Positions 42,785 to 51,469 of a DNA stretch of 64,000 nucleotides are shown piece after piece; the first letter of the stretch is position 1, and every line of letters begins with the position of its first letter. The position numbers were made by a program, and so were the translations under genes. The DNA comes from Burkholderia aenigmatica (GTDB taxonomy: Bacteria > Pseudomonadota > Gammaproteobacteria > Burkholderiales > Burkholderiaceae). The notes beneath the pieces are model-generated. The model was not told where the DNA came from, ran no database searches, and saw only the letters and a list, made by a program, of their open reading frames with translations. The stretch covers positions 1 through 64,000 of the forward strand of contig NZ_CABVQC010000036.1 of the NCBI RefSeq assembly GCF_902499175.1. The letters run 5' to 3'.

Positions 42785-43897
42785 ATGTTTAGAAAGCCTC
42801 TGTTCATTGCGATGTCGGCATCGGTCTTTCTTGCGGCATGCGGTGGAGACGATGCGACCTCGACCCCCGGTATCGCACCGGCCAATACGGCGGCCGTGCC
42901 GAACACGGCCACCGCGTCCGGCTACGCGCTGTCCGTGTTCGCGAAAGCGCCGGTCTCCACCGACAAGCCCGACTCGATCGTCCAGTTCAACGACACCGTC
43001 TTCATCGGCTACCAGAAGGCCGGGGACGTCAAGGACGGCTCGGTCCCGGGGCTGACCAACGATGTCGTGCAGTACGACCTGGGCGGCAACGCGCTCAAGA
43101 CTTACTCGGTGCCGGGGCACGTCGACGGCCTGATGGCGCGCGCCGATACCAACACGCTCTGGGCGATGGCCAACGAAGACGGCAATCCCGAGCTGACGAT
43201 CATCGACCTCAAGGCCGGCACGCAGAAGACCTACGCGCCGACCGTCAATCCGACCGCGCACGGCGGCGGCTACGACGACATGCAACTGCTCAACGGCAAC
43301 GTCTACGTGAGCGCGTCGAACCCCGCGACGCCGGGCACCGCGCCGACGGTCGTCCAGCTCACGCTGAACGCCAACGGCACGACGTTCGACGTCGCCCCCG
43401 TACTGGCCGGCAACGCGCAGGCGACCGACCTGACGCCGTCGGTCGGCGGTTCACCGAATCCGACCTACAACCAGCCGGTCACGCTGGCCCTGACGGACCC
43501 GGATTCCGAAGCGATCGATACGGCCGGCGACCTCGTCCTCGACAGCCAGGCCGACGGCAAGCTGGTGTTCATCCACAATCCGGGCGCAAGCCAGAGTGTC
43601 AGCGTGCTGACGCTCACGCTCTTCAACGACAAGGACGGCCCCGTGTATCCGGTCGACGATACCCGCTGGGTGCCGGCACCCGGGCCGCAAAACAAGACCT
43701 TCATGTTGTTCACCGACGCAAACAACACCACGTACCGCGTCGATGCCGCATTCAGCCAGGGCGACGCATACAGCGCCGGCCAGGGCCAGGTGATGAAGCT
43801 CGATCCGAAGACCGGTCACCTGACGCCGATCGCAACGAGCGTCGGCAACGCGTCGGCGCTTCAGGATCCGCACGGCATGCTGTTCGTCGCGCTGTAA
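42785..43897 (+). CDS. Lipoprotein, probable beta-propeller-like, function unknown
   Basis: The 370-aa protein starts MFRKPLFIAMSASVFLAACGG, with a lipobox LAAC (lipidated Cys at residue 19). The mature part has repeated strand-like units (GYALSVFAKAPVS, VDGLMARADTNTLWAMANEDG, LTIIDLKAGTQKTY, PTAHGGGYDDMQLLNGNVYVS), suggesting a propeller fold of the kind found in SMP-30/NHL-like proteins. The ATG at 42785 is chosen because it begins the signal peptide. Gene neighbours do not reveal a role. It sits 322 nt upstream of the LacI gene. Confidence 0.75.
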   Translation: MFRKPLFIAMSASVFLAACGGDDATSTPGIAPANTAAVPNTATASGYALSVFAKAPVSTDKPDSIVQFNDTVFIGYQKAGDVKDGSVPGLTNDVVQYDLGGNALKTYSVPGHVDGLMARADTNTLWAMANEDGNPELTIIDLKAGTQKTYAPTVNPTAHGGGYDDMQLLNGNVYVSASNPATPGTAPTVVQLTLNANGTTFDVAPVLAGNAQATDLTPSVGGSPNPTYNQPVTLALTDPDSEAIDTAGDLVLDSQADGKLVFIHNPGASQSVSVLTLTLFNDKDGPVYPVDDTRWVPAPGPQNKTFMLFTDANNTTYRVDAAFSQGDAYSAGQGQVMKLDPKTGHLTPIATSVGNASALQDPHGMLFVAL

Positions 43898-44219
43898 CGT
43901 CCGTCGGTCCTTGCGTACCGTCCGCCGCCCGGGTCGACGGACGGTACGCGGGCCACGCGATTCGGGCGTCGCCGTTCTTCGCGCGCGCCCACCCCGCTAT
44001 CGCGCCGACAGACACGCCTGCATCGATCCTTCGCCACAAACCGCCTCACACGCCCCCACGACCCGCCGTTCCGCCGCTACAATCCACGCTTGGTTTCGCG
44101 AGCGCTTTCGTCATACGAGCCCGCGCGCGCTGTCCGATGTGCCCCCTTCACGCGTCATCGGCAGGTCACAAACGTTTTCGATAATTTTCCGGCCGAAAAC
44201 GTTTACATCGCGCTACCAC
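43898..44219. promoter_or_regulatory. Upstream region of the LacI-ABC operon
   Basis: These 322 nt have no gene. The left half follows the lipoprotein stop and is GC-rich. The right end holds the two operator palindromes (own entry), directly before the LacI start codon. Confidence 0.6.
44170..44204. promoter_or_regulatory. Twin LacI-type operators (AAACGTTT x2)
   Basis: AAACGTTT occurs at 44170-44177 and 44197-44204, 27 bp centre to centre. The two sites are also arms of a larger inverted repeat (AAACGTTTTCG and CGAAAACGTTT). They are typical LacI-family operators with a central CG and lie 16-50 nt before the lacI-type gene, consistent with autoregulation of it and the operon that follows. 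Confidence 0.75.
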
Positions 44220-45245
44220 ATGACCTCGACCATCAAGGACGTCGCTGCCCTCGCGGGCTTCTCGATCGCCACCGTCTCGCGCGCGATCAACGCGCCGCAT
44301 ACCGTCAGCCCCGCCACGCTGCAAACGATCCGCACCGCGATCGACACACTGCAGTTCCGCCCGAGCCCGCTCGGCCGGCAACTGCGCGGCGAACGCACGC
44401 GGCTCGTCGGCGTCGTCGTGCCGACGTTGTCGAACCCCGTGTTCGCCGACTGCCTGCAAGGCATCGACGAACTCGCGACCGCGGCCGGCTTCAAGCTGAT
44501 CCTGATGACGACCGAATACGATGCGGCACGCGAGCGTCATGCGATCGAGACGCTGCGCGAGCAGCGCGTCGAAGGGCTGATCCTCACCGTCGCCGACGCG
44601 GACACGCACCCGCTGCTCGACATGCTCGACCGCGACGGCCCGCACTACGTGCTGATGCACAACGACACGCAGCGCCGCCCGTCGGTATCGGTCGACAACC
44701 GCAGCGCCGCCTACGACGGCGTGCGGCTGCTGACCGCGCGCGGTCATCGTCGCGTGCTGATGCTGGCCGGCTCGCTCGCCGCGTCGGATCGGGCGCGCCA
44801 GCGTCATCTCGGTTATGCGCAGGCGCTCGAGGAAAGCGGCGTCGCCACGCTGCCGCCGGTCGAAGTCGATTTCAACGCACCCGAATTGCCCGACGCGGTG
44901 CTTGCGCATCTCACCGCGCACGCGACGCGTCCGACCGCCCTCTTCTGCAGCAACGACCTGCTCGCGATGGTCGTGATGCGCGGCCTGCGCCGCGCGGGTT
45001 TCTCGATCCCGGACGACCTGTCGGTGCTCGGCTTCGACGGCATCGCGATCGGCGAACTGCTCGCGCCGCCGCTCGCGAGCGTCGCGACGCCGAACCGCGA
45101 CATCGGCCGCCACGCGTGGCAGCGTCTCGTCGAATGCATCGGCGGCGCAGCCATCGAACGCACGTCGCTGATCCTGCCGCACGTGGTGCGCGACGGCGCG
45201 ACGGTCGCCCCGCCGGCCACCGACCTGCAATTGCGCCAGGCCTGA
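44220..45245 (+). CDS. LacI-family transcriptional regulator of the ABC/phosphodiesterase operon
   Basis: The 341-aa protein begins MTSTIKDVAALAGFSIATVS, the LacI HTH (residues about 3-55 with hinge helix FRPSPLGRQLRGERT). A periplasmic-binding-type effector domain follows (VVVPTLSNPVFADCLQGIDE, PTALFCSNDLLAMVVMRGL, LSVLGFDGIAIGELLAPPL). It lies 70 nt upstream of the solute-binding protein gene on the same strand and is probably part of the same transcript. The twin AAACGTTT sites before it support autocontrol. Confidence 0.9.
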   Translation: MTSTIKDVAALAGFSIATVSRAINAPHTVSPATLQTIRTAIDTLQFRPSPLGRQLRGERTRLVGVVVPTLSNPVFADCLQGIDELATAAGFKLILMTTEYDAARERHAIETLREQRVEGLILTVADADTHPLLDMLDRDGPHYVLMHNDTQRRPSVSVDNRSAAYDGVRLLTARGHRRVLMLAGSLAASDRARQRHLGYAQALEESGVATLPPVEVDFNAPELPDAVLAHLTAHATRPTALFCSNDLLAMVVMRGLRRAGFSIPDDLSVLGFDGIAIGELLAPPLASVATPNRDIGRHAWQRLVECIGGAAIERTSLILPHVVRDGATVAPPATDLQLRQA

Positions 45246-45315
45246 ACCCGGGCGCCGCACCGCCCCGTACACAACACCACCACCCCAGCGCCTCACCCTC
45301 GCCCGGAGACCAACC

Positions 45316-46344
45316 GTGTCCTTTCGCCTGACCTCGCTGCTGCGTGCGCTTGCCGCGCCGCTCGCCTGCGCCGCGCTCATCGCCGGCGCGCCCGCCGCCC
45401 ATGCCGACGAAACGGCGATCTGCTACAACTGCCCGCCCGAATGGGCCGACTGGGCCGCGCAGATCGCGGCGATCAAGCAGAAGACCGGCATCCGCGTGCC
45501 GTTCGACAACAAGAACTCGGGCCAGTCGATCGCGCAGCTGATCGCCGAGCAGAAGAGCCCGGTCGCCGACGTCGTCTATCTCGGCGTATCGTCGGCGTTC
45601 CAGGCGAAGGACAAGGGCGTGATCGCGCCGTACAAGCCCGCGCACTGGAACGACATTCCCGCGAACCTGAAGGACCCGCAAGGCTACTGGTTCGCGATCC
45701 ACTCGGGCACGCTGGGCTTCTTCGTGAACAAGGACGCGCTCGACGGCAAGCCGGTGCCGCGCTCGTGGGCCGATCTGCTGAAGCCTGAATACAAGGGCAT
45801 GGTCGGTTATCTCGATCCGTCGAGCGCGTTCGTCGGCTATGCGGGTGCGGTCGCCGTGAACCAGGCTCTCGGCGGCAGCCTCGACAACTTCAAGCCGGCG
45901 CTCGACTGGTTCAGGAAGCTGAAAGCGAACGCGCCGATCGTGCCGAAGCAGACCGCGTATGCGCGCGTACTGTCGGGCGAGATTCCGATCCTGCTCGACT
46001 ATGACTTCGACGCGTATCGCGCGAAGTACAAGGACAACGCCAACGTCGAATTCGTGATTCCGAAGGAAGGCACGATCGCGGTGCCGTACGTGATGAGTCT
46101 CGTGAAGGGTGCGCCGCACGACGCGAACGGCAAGAAGGTGCTCGACTTCGTGCTGTCCGACGAAGGCCAGAAGCTGTGGGCCAACGCATACCTGCGTCCG
46201 GTACGCGCACAGACGCTCGGCGCCGACATCGCGTCGAAATTCCTGCCGGCGAGCGAATATGCCCGCGCAAAATCGGTCGACTTCGGCAAGATGGCGGCCG
46301 GCCAGCAGGCATTCGGCCAGCAGTACCTGCAGGTGATGCAGTAA
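45316..46344 (+). CDS. ABC transporter periplasmic solute-binding protein
   Basis: The 342-aa family-1 solute-binding protein has a signal peptide (ending APAAHA). Its mature start DETAICYNCPPEWADWAAQI resembles binding proteins for phosphonate, iron or spermidine/putrescine-like solutes. The start is a GTG with GGAG upstream. In the middle, SSAFVGYAGAVAVNQALGG and QTAYARVLSGEIPILLDYD are typical of Fe3+/2-aminoethylphosphonate-type proteins. A GpdQ-like phosphodiesterase at the end of the operon favours a phosphorus-containing organic ligand (inference). Confidence 0.87.
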   Translation: MSFRLTSLLRALAAPLACAALIAGAPAAHADETAICYNCPPEWADWAAQIAAIKQKTGIRVPFDNKNSGQSIAQLIAEQKSPVADVVYLGVSSAFQAKDKGVIAPYKPAHWNDIPANLKDPQGYWFAIHSGTLGFFVNKDALDGKPVPRSWADLLKPEYKGMVGYLDPSSAFVGYAGAVAVNQALGGSLDNFKPALDWFRKLKANAPIVPKQTAYARVLSGEIPILLDYDFDAYRAKYKDNANVEFVIPKEGTIAVPYVMSLVKGAPHDANGKKVLDFVLSDEGQKLWANAYLRPVRAQTLGADIASKFLPASEYARAKSVDFGKMAAGQQAFGQQYLQVMQ

Positions 46345-46361
46345 GCCGCAGGACGCAACCG

Positions 46362-47186
46362 ATGCTCGACCTGACTTTCCCGCTGCGCTGGCGCGTCGCA
46401 CTCGTCGCGCCGGCGCTCGCGGTGTTCGCCGCGTTCTGGCTGCTGCCGATGGCGGCGCTCGTGCAGGTGTCCGCCGACGGCGCGTTCTTCTCGCACTACG
46501 CGGCGCTGCTCGGCAATGCGCGCTACATGAAGAGCCTCGGCGAGACCATCGCGCTGTCCGCGGGCGTCACGCTCGCGACGCTCGTGCTGTCGACGATCTC
46601 GGGCCTCCTGCTCGCGCGCCGCGACTTCGCGGGCAAGCGCGTGCTGCTCGCGCTGCTGACGTTTCCGCTTGCGTTCCCGGGTGTCGTCGTCGGCTTCATG
46701 GTCATCATGCTCGCCGGCCGGCAGGGGCTGATCGGCATGCTGTCCGCGAAGCTGACCGGTGACAAGTGGGTATTCGCGTACTCGGTCGCGGGCCTGTTCA
46801 TCGGCTACCTGTACTTTTCGATTCCGCGCGTGATCGTCACCGTGATCGCGGCCGCGTCGAAGCTCGACGCGTCGCTCGAGGAAGCCGCGCGCTCGCTCGG
46901 CGCATCGCCGTGGCGCATCTTCGTCGACATCGTGCTGCCCGCGCTCGCGCCGGGCCTGATCGCGGCCGGCGCAATCTGCTTCGCGACCGCGATGGGTGCG
47001 TTCGGTACTGCGTTCACGCTCGCCACCGACCTGAACGTGCTGCCGATGACGATCTATACCGAGTTCACGCTGAATGCGAACATCGCGACGGCGGCCGGCC
47101 TGTCGATCGTGCTCGGCATCGTCACCTGGGCCGTGCTCGCGCTCGCGCGCCGCTTCACCGGCCACACCGCCGCCGCCGCGGCCTGA
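46362..47186 (+). CDS. ABC transporter permease 1
   Basis: This 274-aa inner-membrane permease has six membrane segments. It carries the ABC-coupling EAA motif in LEEAARSLGASPWRIFVDIVLPALAPG (in part). It pairs with the next permease. The start at 46362 is 17 nt after the binding-protein stop, following GGACG. Confidence 0.9.
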   Translation: MLDLTFPLRWRVALVAPALAVFAAFWLLPMAALVQVSADGAFFSHYAALLGNARYMKSLGETIALSAGVTLATLVLSTISGLLLARRDFAGKRVLLALLTFPLAFPGVVVGFMVIMLAGRQGLIGMLSAKLTGDKWVFAYSVAGLFIGYLYFSIPRVIVTVIAAASKLDASLEEAARSLGASPWRIFVDIVLPALAPGLIAAGAICFATAMGAFGTAFTLATDLNVLPMTIYTEFTLNANIATAAGLSIVLGIVTWAVLALARRFTGHTAAAAA

Positions 47187-47196
47187 GGATTCCCGC

Positions 47197-48099
47197 ATGC
47201 AATCGCTTTCCGGCTCTTCCGCGCCGTCGCCTTCACCGGCACCCGCTCCCGCCCAGGCGACCGGCGTCGCGCGCCGCGCGCCGCGCTTCACGGGCGCGCG
47301 CGCGATCGCCGCGCTGCAATGGGGCATCACGCTGCTGCTGTGCGCGTTCCTGATCGTGCCTGTCGTGATGTCGGTGCTCGCGGGCCTCACCGTCAACTAC
47401 TTCCGAGGCCTGTCGAGCGGCCTCACGTTGCGCTGGCTCGAACAGGTGTGGCAGCAATATCACGGCTCGATTGCGCTGTCGCTTTACGTCGCGTTCGCGA
47501 CGCTCGCGATCGTGCTCGTCGTCGGCGTGCCGGCCGGCTATGCGCTCGCGCGCAGCAAGAGCCGCGTCGCGCGCGCGATCGAGGAAGCGCTCGTGCTGCC
47601 GGTCGCGCTGCCCGGCCTCGCGTCCGCGCTCGCGCTGCTGGTCGTGTACGGCGGCTTCACCGCGTTCCGGATGAGCCTGTGGTTCATCGTCGTCGGCCAC
47701 GTCGTGTTCACGCTGCCGTTCATGGTGCGCGCGGTCGCGGCAGTCGCAGCCGGTGCCGACCTGCGCACGCTCGAAGAAGGTGCGGCGAGCCTCGGTGCGT
47801 CGTTCGTCACGCGCTTCGTCACGATCGTGCTGCCGAACCTGCGCCCCGGCATCGTCGCGGGTGCGCTCGCGGTGCTCACGCTGTCGATCGGCGAATTCAA
47901 CCTCACGTGGATGCTGCATACGCCCGACACCAAGACACTGCCCGTCGGGCTCGCCGATACGTATGCGTCGCTGCGCCTCGAAGTCGGCAGCGCGTACACG
48001 ATCCTGTTCCTGCTGATGACGCTGCCGCTGCTCGTCGCGATGCAGTGGCTCGGCGTCGATCCGTCCGGCACGCGCGCGCTCAAGAAGCGCCCGCGCTGA
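47197..48099 (+). CDS. ABC transporter permease 2
   Basis: This 300-aa permease has six membrane segments and the EAA motif LEEGAASLGASFVTRFVTIVLPNL (in part). Its first 32 residues are Pro/Ala/Ser-rich and cytoplasmic. It starts 10 nt after permease 1 ends. With permease 1 it forms the membrane channel of a family-1 organic-anion importer of the PhnUV/spermidine type. Confidence 0.9.
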   Translation: MQSLSGSSAPSPSPAPAPAQATGVARRAPRFTGARAIAALQWGITLLLCAFLIVPVVMSVLAGLTVNYFRGLSSGLTLRWLEQVWQQYHGSIALSLYVAFATLAIVLVVGVPAGYALARSKSRVARAIEEALVLPVALPGLASALALLVVYGGFTAFRMSLWFIVVGHVVFTLPFMVRAVAAVAAGADLRTLEEGAASLGASFVTRFVTIVLPNLRPGIVAGALAVLTLSIGEFNLTWMLHTPDTKTLPVGLADTYASLRLEVGSAYTILFLLMTLPLLVAMQWLGVDPSGTRALKKRPR

Positions 48100-48112
48100 T
48101 TTTTCCGCAGAC

Positions 48113-49144
48113 ATGAAACTCGATTCCACTCCCATCACCCTGACCCGCTGCGCGAAGACGTTCCGCGGCACACGCGTGCTCGAACCGCTCGACCTGTCGA
48201 TCGGCGCGGGCGAAACGCTCGTGCTGCTCGGGCCGTCCGGCTGCGGCAAGACGACGACGCTGCGCCTGATCGCGGGCCTCGACACGCCGGACGCCGGCGG
48301 CACGATCGCGTTCGGCAATGACGACGTGACGCCGCTGCCGATCGAGCGCCGGCAGGTCGGCATGGTGTTCCAGAACTACGCGCTGTTTCCGAACCTGACG
48401 GTGCGCGGCAACGTCGGCTACGGGCTGAAGATCCGCAAGACCGAGCCGCGCGCGCTGCGCGAGCGCGTCGACGAGCTGCTCGCGATGATGCGGCTCGACG
48501 CGCATGCGGACAAGCCGATCGACCAGCTGTCGGGCGGCCAGCGCCAGCGCGTCGCGCTGGCCCGCGCGCTGGCGGTGCGGCCGCGCGTGCTGCTGCTCGA
48601 CGAACCGCTGACCGCGCTCGACGCAAAGCTGCGCGACACGCTGCGGCGCGAAATGAATGCGCTGCTGCGCGAACTCGGCGTGACGACGGTCTACGTGACG
48701 CACGACCAGGCCGAGGCGATGGAGCTCGGCGACCGGATCGTCGTGATGGGCGCGGGCCGCATCGAGCAGATCGGCACGCCGCGCGACATTTACTACCACC
48801 CGGCGAGCCGCACGGTCGCGCAGTTCATCGGCACGCTGAACCGGCTTGCCGGGCAATGGCGCGACGGCACGCTGGTGACCCCGGGCGGCGCGATCGCGAC
48901 GCCGCACGCCGCCGACGAGTGGTTCTTCCGCCCCGAGGATGCGCAGCTCGCCGATCCCGCGCATGCGCCGCTGCGCGGCGCGGTCAGTGCGTGCGCGTTC
49001 CTCGGCGAGCGCACGCGGCTCACGATCGAGCACGCGGCACCCGACGCGCTCGTGATCGACGTGCCGGGCCGCATCGCACTCGCACGCGGTACGGCTGTCG
49101 GCCTCACGATCGCACCGGAAGGGCTGATCGCACTCGGTGCGTAA
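48113..49144 (+). CDS. ABC transporter ATP-binding protein
   Basis: The 343-aa ATPase has Walker A GPSGCGKTTTLR (residues about 42-53), Q-loop VFQNYALFPNLTV, signature LSGGQRQRVALARAL, Walker B VLLLDEPLTALDA, and the switch His in VYVTHDQAEAM. The C-terminal TOBE-like regulatory domain (about residues 245-343) marks the PotA/FbpC/PhnT subfamily. It energises the two permeases and lies 13 nt after permease 2. Confidence 0.93.
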   Translation: MKLDSTPITLTRCAKTFRGTRVLEPLDLSIGAGETLVLLGPSGCGKTTTLRLIAGLDTPDAGGTIAFGNDDVTPLPIERRQVGMVFQNYALFPNLTVRGNVGYGLKIRKTEPRALRERVDELLAMMRLDAHADKPIDQLSGGQRQRVALARALAVRPRVLLLDEPLTALDAKLRDTLRREMNALLRELGVTTVYVTHDQAEAMELGDRIVVMGAGRIEQIGTPRDIYYHPASRTVAQFIGTLNRLAGQWRDGTLVTPGGAIATPHAADEWFFRPEDAQLADPAHAPLRGAVSACAFLGERTRLTIEHAAPDALVIDVPGRIALARGTAVGLTIAPEGLIALGA

Positions 49145-49231
49145 CCCGTCATTCGGGCATCATTCATGCAGCACCCCACCGCGGCGCACGACGACGCCGC
49201 GACAACAATCAGACGATTCCGAGGAACGACG

Positions 49232-50056
49232 ATGCTGCTTGCTCAAATCAGCGATCTCCACATCAAGCGTCCGGGCCAACTCGCATACCGGCGCGTCGAC
49301 ACGGCGGCCGCGCTCGCGCGCTGCATCGCCAGGCTGAACGCGCTCGTGCCGCGCCCCGACGCCGTGCTCGTCACCGGCGACCTGACCGACTTCGGTCACG
49401 ATGAAGAGTACGGCAACCTGCGCGGGCTGCTCGCGACGCTCGAGATTCCGTACTACCTGATGATCGGCAATCACGACGACCGCGCCGGGTTGCGCCGCGC
49501 GTTTGCCGATCGCGCCGAACTGCAGGACGGTGAATTCGTGCAGTACGCGCTCGACGTCGGCGCGGTGCGCGTGCTCGCGCTCGATTCGCAGGTCCCCGGC
49601 GCCAGCTACGGCGACCTGTGCGACGCACGGCTCGCCTGGCTCGCCGCGCAGCTCGACGCCGCGCGCGACCGGCCGGTGATCGTCGCGCTGCATCACCCGC
49701 CGTTCGTGTCGGGGATCGGCCACATGGACAAGCTGCGCCTCGCGCCCGCCGCTTCTGCGAAACTCGACGCGCTGCTGCGCGGTCATCCGAACGTCGAGCG
49801 CGTGCTGTGCGGCCACGTGCATCGCACGATGTTCACGCGCTTCGGCGGCACGCTCGCGTCCGCGGTGCCGTCGCCGGCGCATCAGGTCGCATTCGACCTG
49901 CGAACCGATGCGCCATCCGCATTCCGGCTCGAACCGCCGGCGTTCGCGATCCATTGCCATGCGCCCGATACGGGGATGACGTCGCATCACGTGTACGTCG
50001 ATGAAGGCGCCGGGCCTTATCCGTTTTACGAACCGACGGGGGAGCTGGTCGACTGA
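49232..50056 (+). CDS. GpdQ-like metallophosphodiesterase
   Basis: The 274-aa metallophosphoesterase has the two-metal site motifs ISDLHI (D8, H10), VTGDLTDFG, IGNHDD, ALHHPPF and CGHVHR. The length and general pattern follow GpdQ, a glycerophosphodiesterase, and cyclic-AMP phosphodiesterases of the CpdA group. I chose the ATG at 49232 because GAGGAACGACG precedes it. The ATG at 49166 would add 22 poorly conserved residues. Being the last gene behind an importer, it probably cleaves the imported phosphodiester in the cytoplasm (no signal peptide). Confidence 0.87.
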   Translation: MLLAQISDLHIKRPGQLAYRRVDTAAALARCIARLNALVPRPDAVLVTGDLTDFGHDEEYGNLRGLLATLEIPYYLMIGNHDDRAGLRRAFADRAELQDGEFVQYALDVGAVRVLALDSQVPGASYGDLCDARLAWLAAQLDAARDRPVIVALHHPPFVSGIGHMDKLRLAPAASAKLDALLRGHPNVERVLCGHVHRTMFTRFGGTLASAVPSPAHQVAFDLRTDAPSAFRLEPPAFAIHCHAPDTGMTSHHVYVDEGAGPYPFYEPTGELVD

Positions 50057-50248
50057 CGCGATGAAGCGCGCACGATGACGGGCGGCGGCCGGCCGGGTGC
50101 GCTGGTTGGGCCGGCTTGGCCGATTTGCCCCCGTCCGGCAGGATTCACGTCGCTCCGGTATGATCGGCAGCCTTGACCGGCGCCCTGCCCGCCTGCGCAC
50201 CCGACGCGTGCGCCGCGCGCTGCGCCGCCCCACTCTGTCCGCGCAGCC

Positions 50249-51448
50249 ATGTCCACCGCCTCCACCGACCGTCCGACCGACGCCGCCTCGCCCCACTATT
50301 CGCGCAGCCTGCTGTTGCTGCTCGCGACGATCGCGGGCGTGTCCGTCGCGAACATCTATTACAACCAGCCGCTGCTCGACAGCTTCCGCTCGGCGTTTCC
50401 CGACGGCGCGTCCTGGATCGGCGTGATACCCACCGCGACGCAGCTCGGCTATGCGGCCGGCATGTTCCTGCTCGCGCCGCTCGGCGACCGCTTCGACCGC
50501 CGCGGGCTGATCCTGATGCAGATCGCCGGCCTGTCGATCGCGCTGATCGTCGCGGCCACCGCGCCGTCGCTGGCCGTGCTCGCCATCGCGAGCCTCGCGA
50601 TCGGCGTGCTCGCGACGATCGCGCAACAGGCCGTGCCGTTCGCCGCCGAGATCGCGCCGCCCGCCCAGCGCGGGCATGCGGTCGGCACCGTGATGAGCGG
50701 CCTGCTGCTCGGCATCCTGCTCGCGCGGACGGCCGCCGGCTTCGTCGCCGAGTATTTCGGCTGGCGCGCGGTGTTCGCCGCATCGGTCGCGGCGCTCGTC
50801 GCGCTCGCCGCCGTGATCGTGCTGCGGCTGCCGCGCAGCTCGCCGACGTCGACGCTGCCGTACGGCAAGCTGCTCGGCTCGATGTGGCATCTGGCGGTCG
50901 AACTGCGCGGATTGCGCGAGGCGTCGCTGACGGGCGCCGCGCTGTTCGCGGCGTTCAGCGCGTTCTGGCCGGTACTGACGCTGCTGCTCGCCGGCGCGCC
51001 GTTCCATCTCGGCCCGCAGGCAGCCGGCCTGTTCGGGATCGTCGGTGCGGCGGGTGCGCTCGCGGCACCGTACGCGGGCCGCTTCGCGGACAAGCGCGGC
51101 CCGCGCACGATCATCTCGCTCGCGATCACGCTGCTCGCGCTGTCTTACGTGATCTTCGCGTTGTCGGGCACGAGCCTCGTCGGGCTCGTGATCGGCGTGA
51201 TCGTGCTCGACGTCGGCGTGCAGGCCGCGCAGATCTCGAACCAGTCGCGCATCTACGCGCTGAAGCCCGAGGCACGCAGCCGCGTGAACACGGTGTACAT
51301 GGTGTGCTATTTCATCGGCGGCGCGCTCGGCTCGTCGGCCGGCGTCGCCGCGTGGCGCGGGTTCGGCTGGCTCGGTACGTGCGCGGTCGGGCTGCTGTTC
51401 ACCGCGCTCGCCGGCTGGTTCCACTACCGCGGCGGCCAGCGCGACTGA
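50249..51448 (+). CDS. MFS transporter (YgaY-like)
   Basis: This 399-aa protein has twelve membrane segments and the motif GVSVANIYYNQPLLDS near the N-terminus. This motif marks a branch of MFS proteins (YgaY group) of unknown substrate, often suggested to export amino acids or drugs. The typical loop LLAPLGDRFDRRGLI follows. It stands alone on the plus strand, and convergent transcription comes from the DMT gene (22 nt away). Confidence 0.87.
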   Translation: MSTASTDRPTDAASPHYSRSLLLLLATIAGVSVANIYYNQPLLDSFRSAFPDGASWIGVIPTATQLGYAAGMFLLAPLGDRFDRRGLILMQIAGLSIALIVAATAPSLAVLAIASLAIGVLATIAQQAVPFAAEIAPPAQRGHAVGTVMSGLLLGILLARTAAGFVAEYFGWRAVFAASVAALVALAAVIVLRLPRSSPTSTLPYGKLLGSMWHLAVELRGLREASLTGAALFAAFSAFWPVLTLLLAGAPFHLGPQAAGLFGIVGAAGALAAPYAGRFADKRGPRTIISLAITLLALSYVIFALSGTSLVGLVIGVIVLDVGVQAAQISNQSRIYALKPEARSRVNTVYMVCYFIGGALGSSAGVAAWRGFGWLGTCAVGLLFTALAGWFHYRGGQRD

Positions 51449-51469
51449 GCGCCGCCGGCCATGGCAAGG

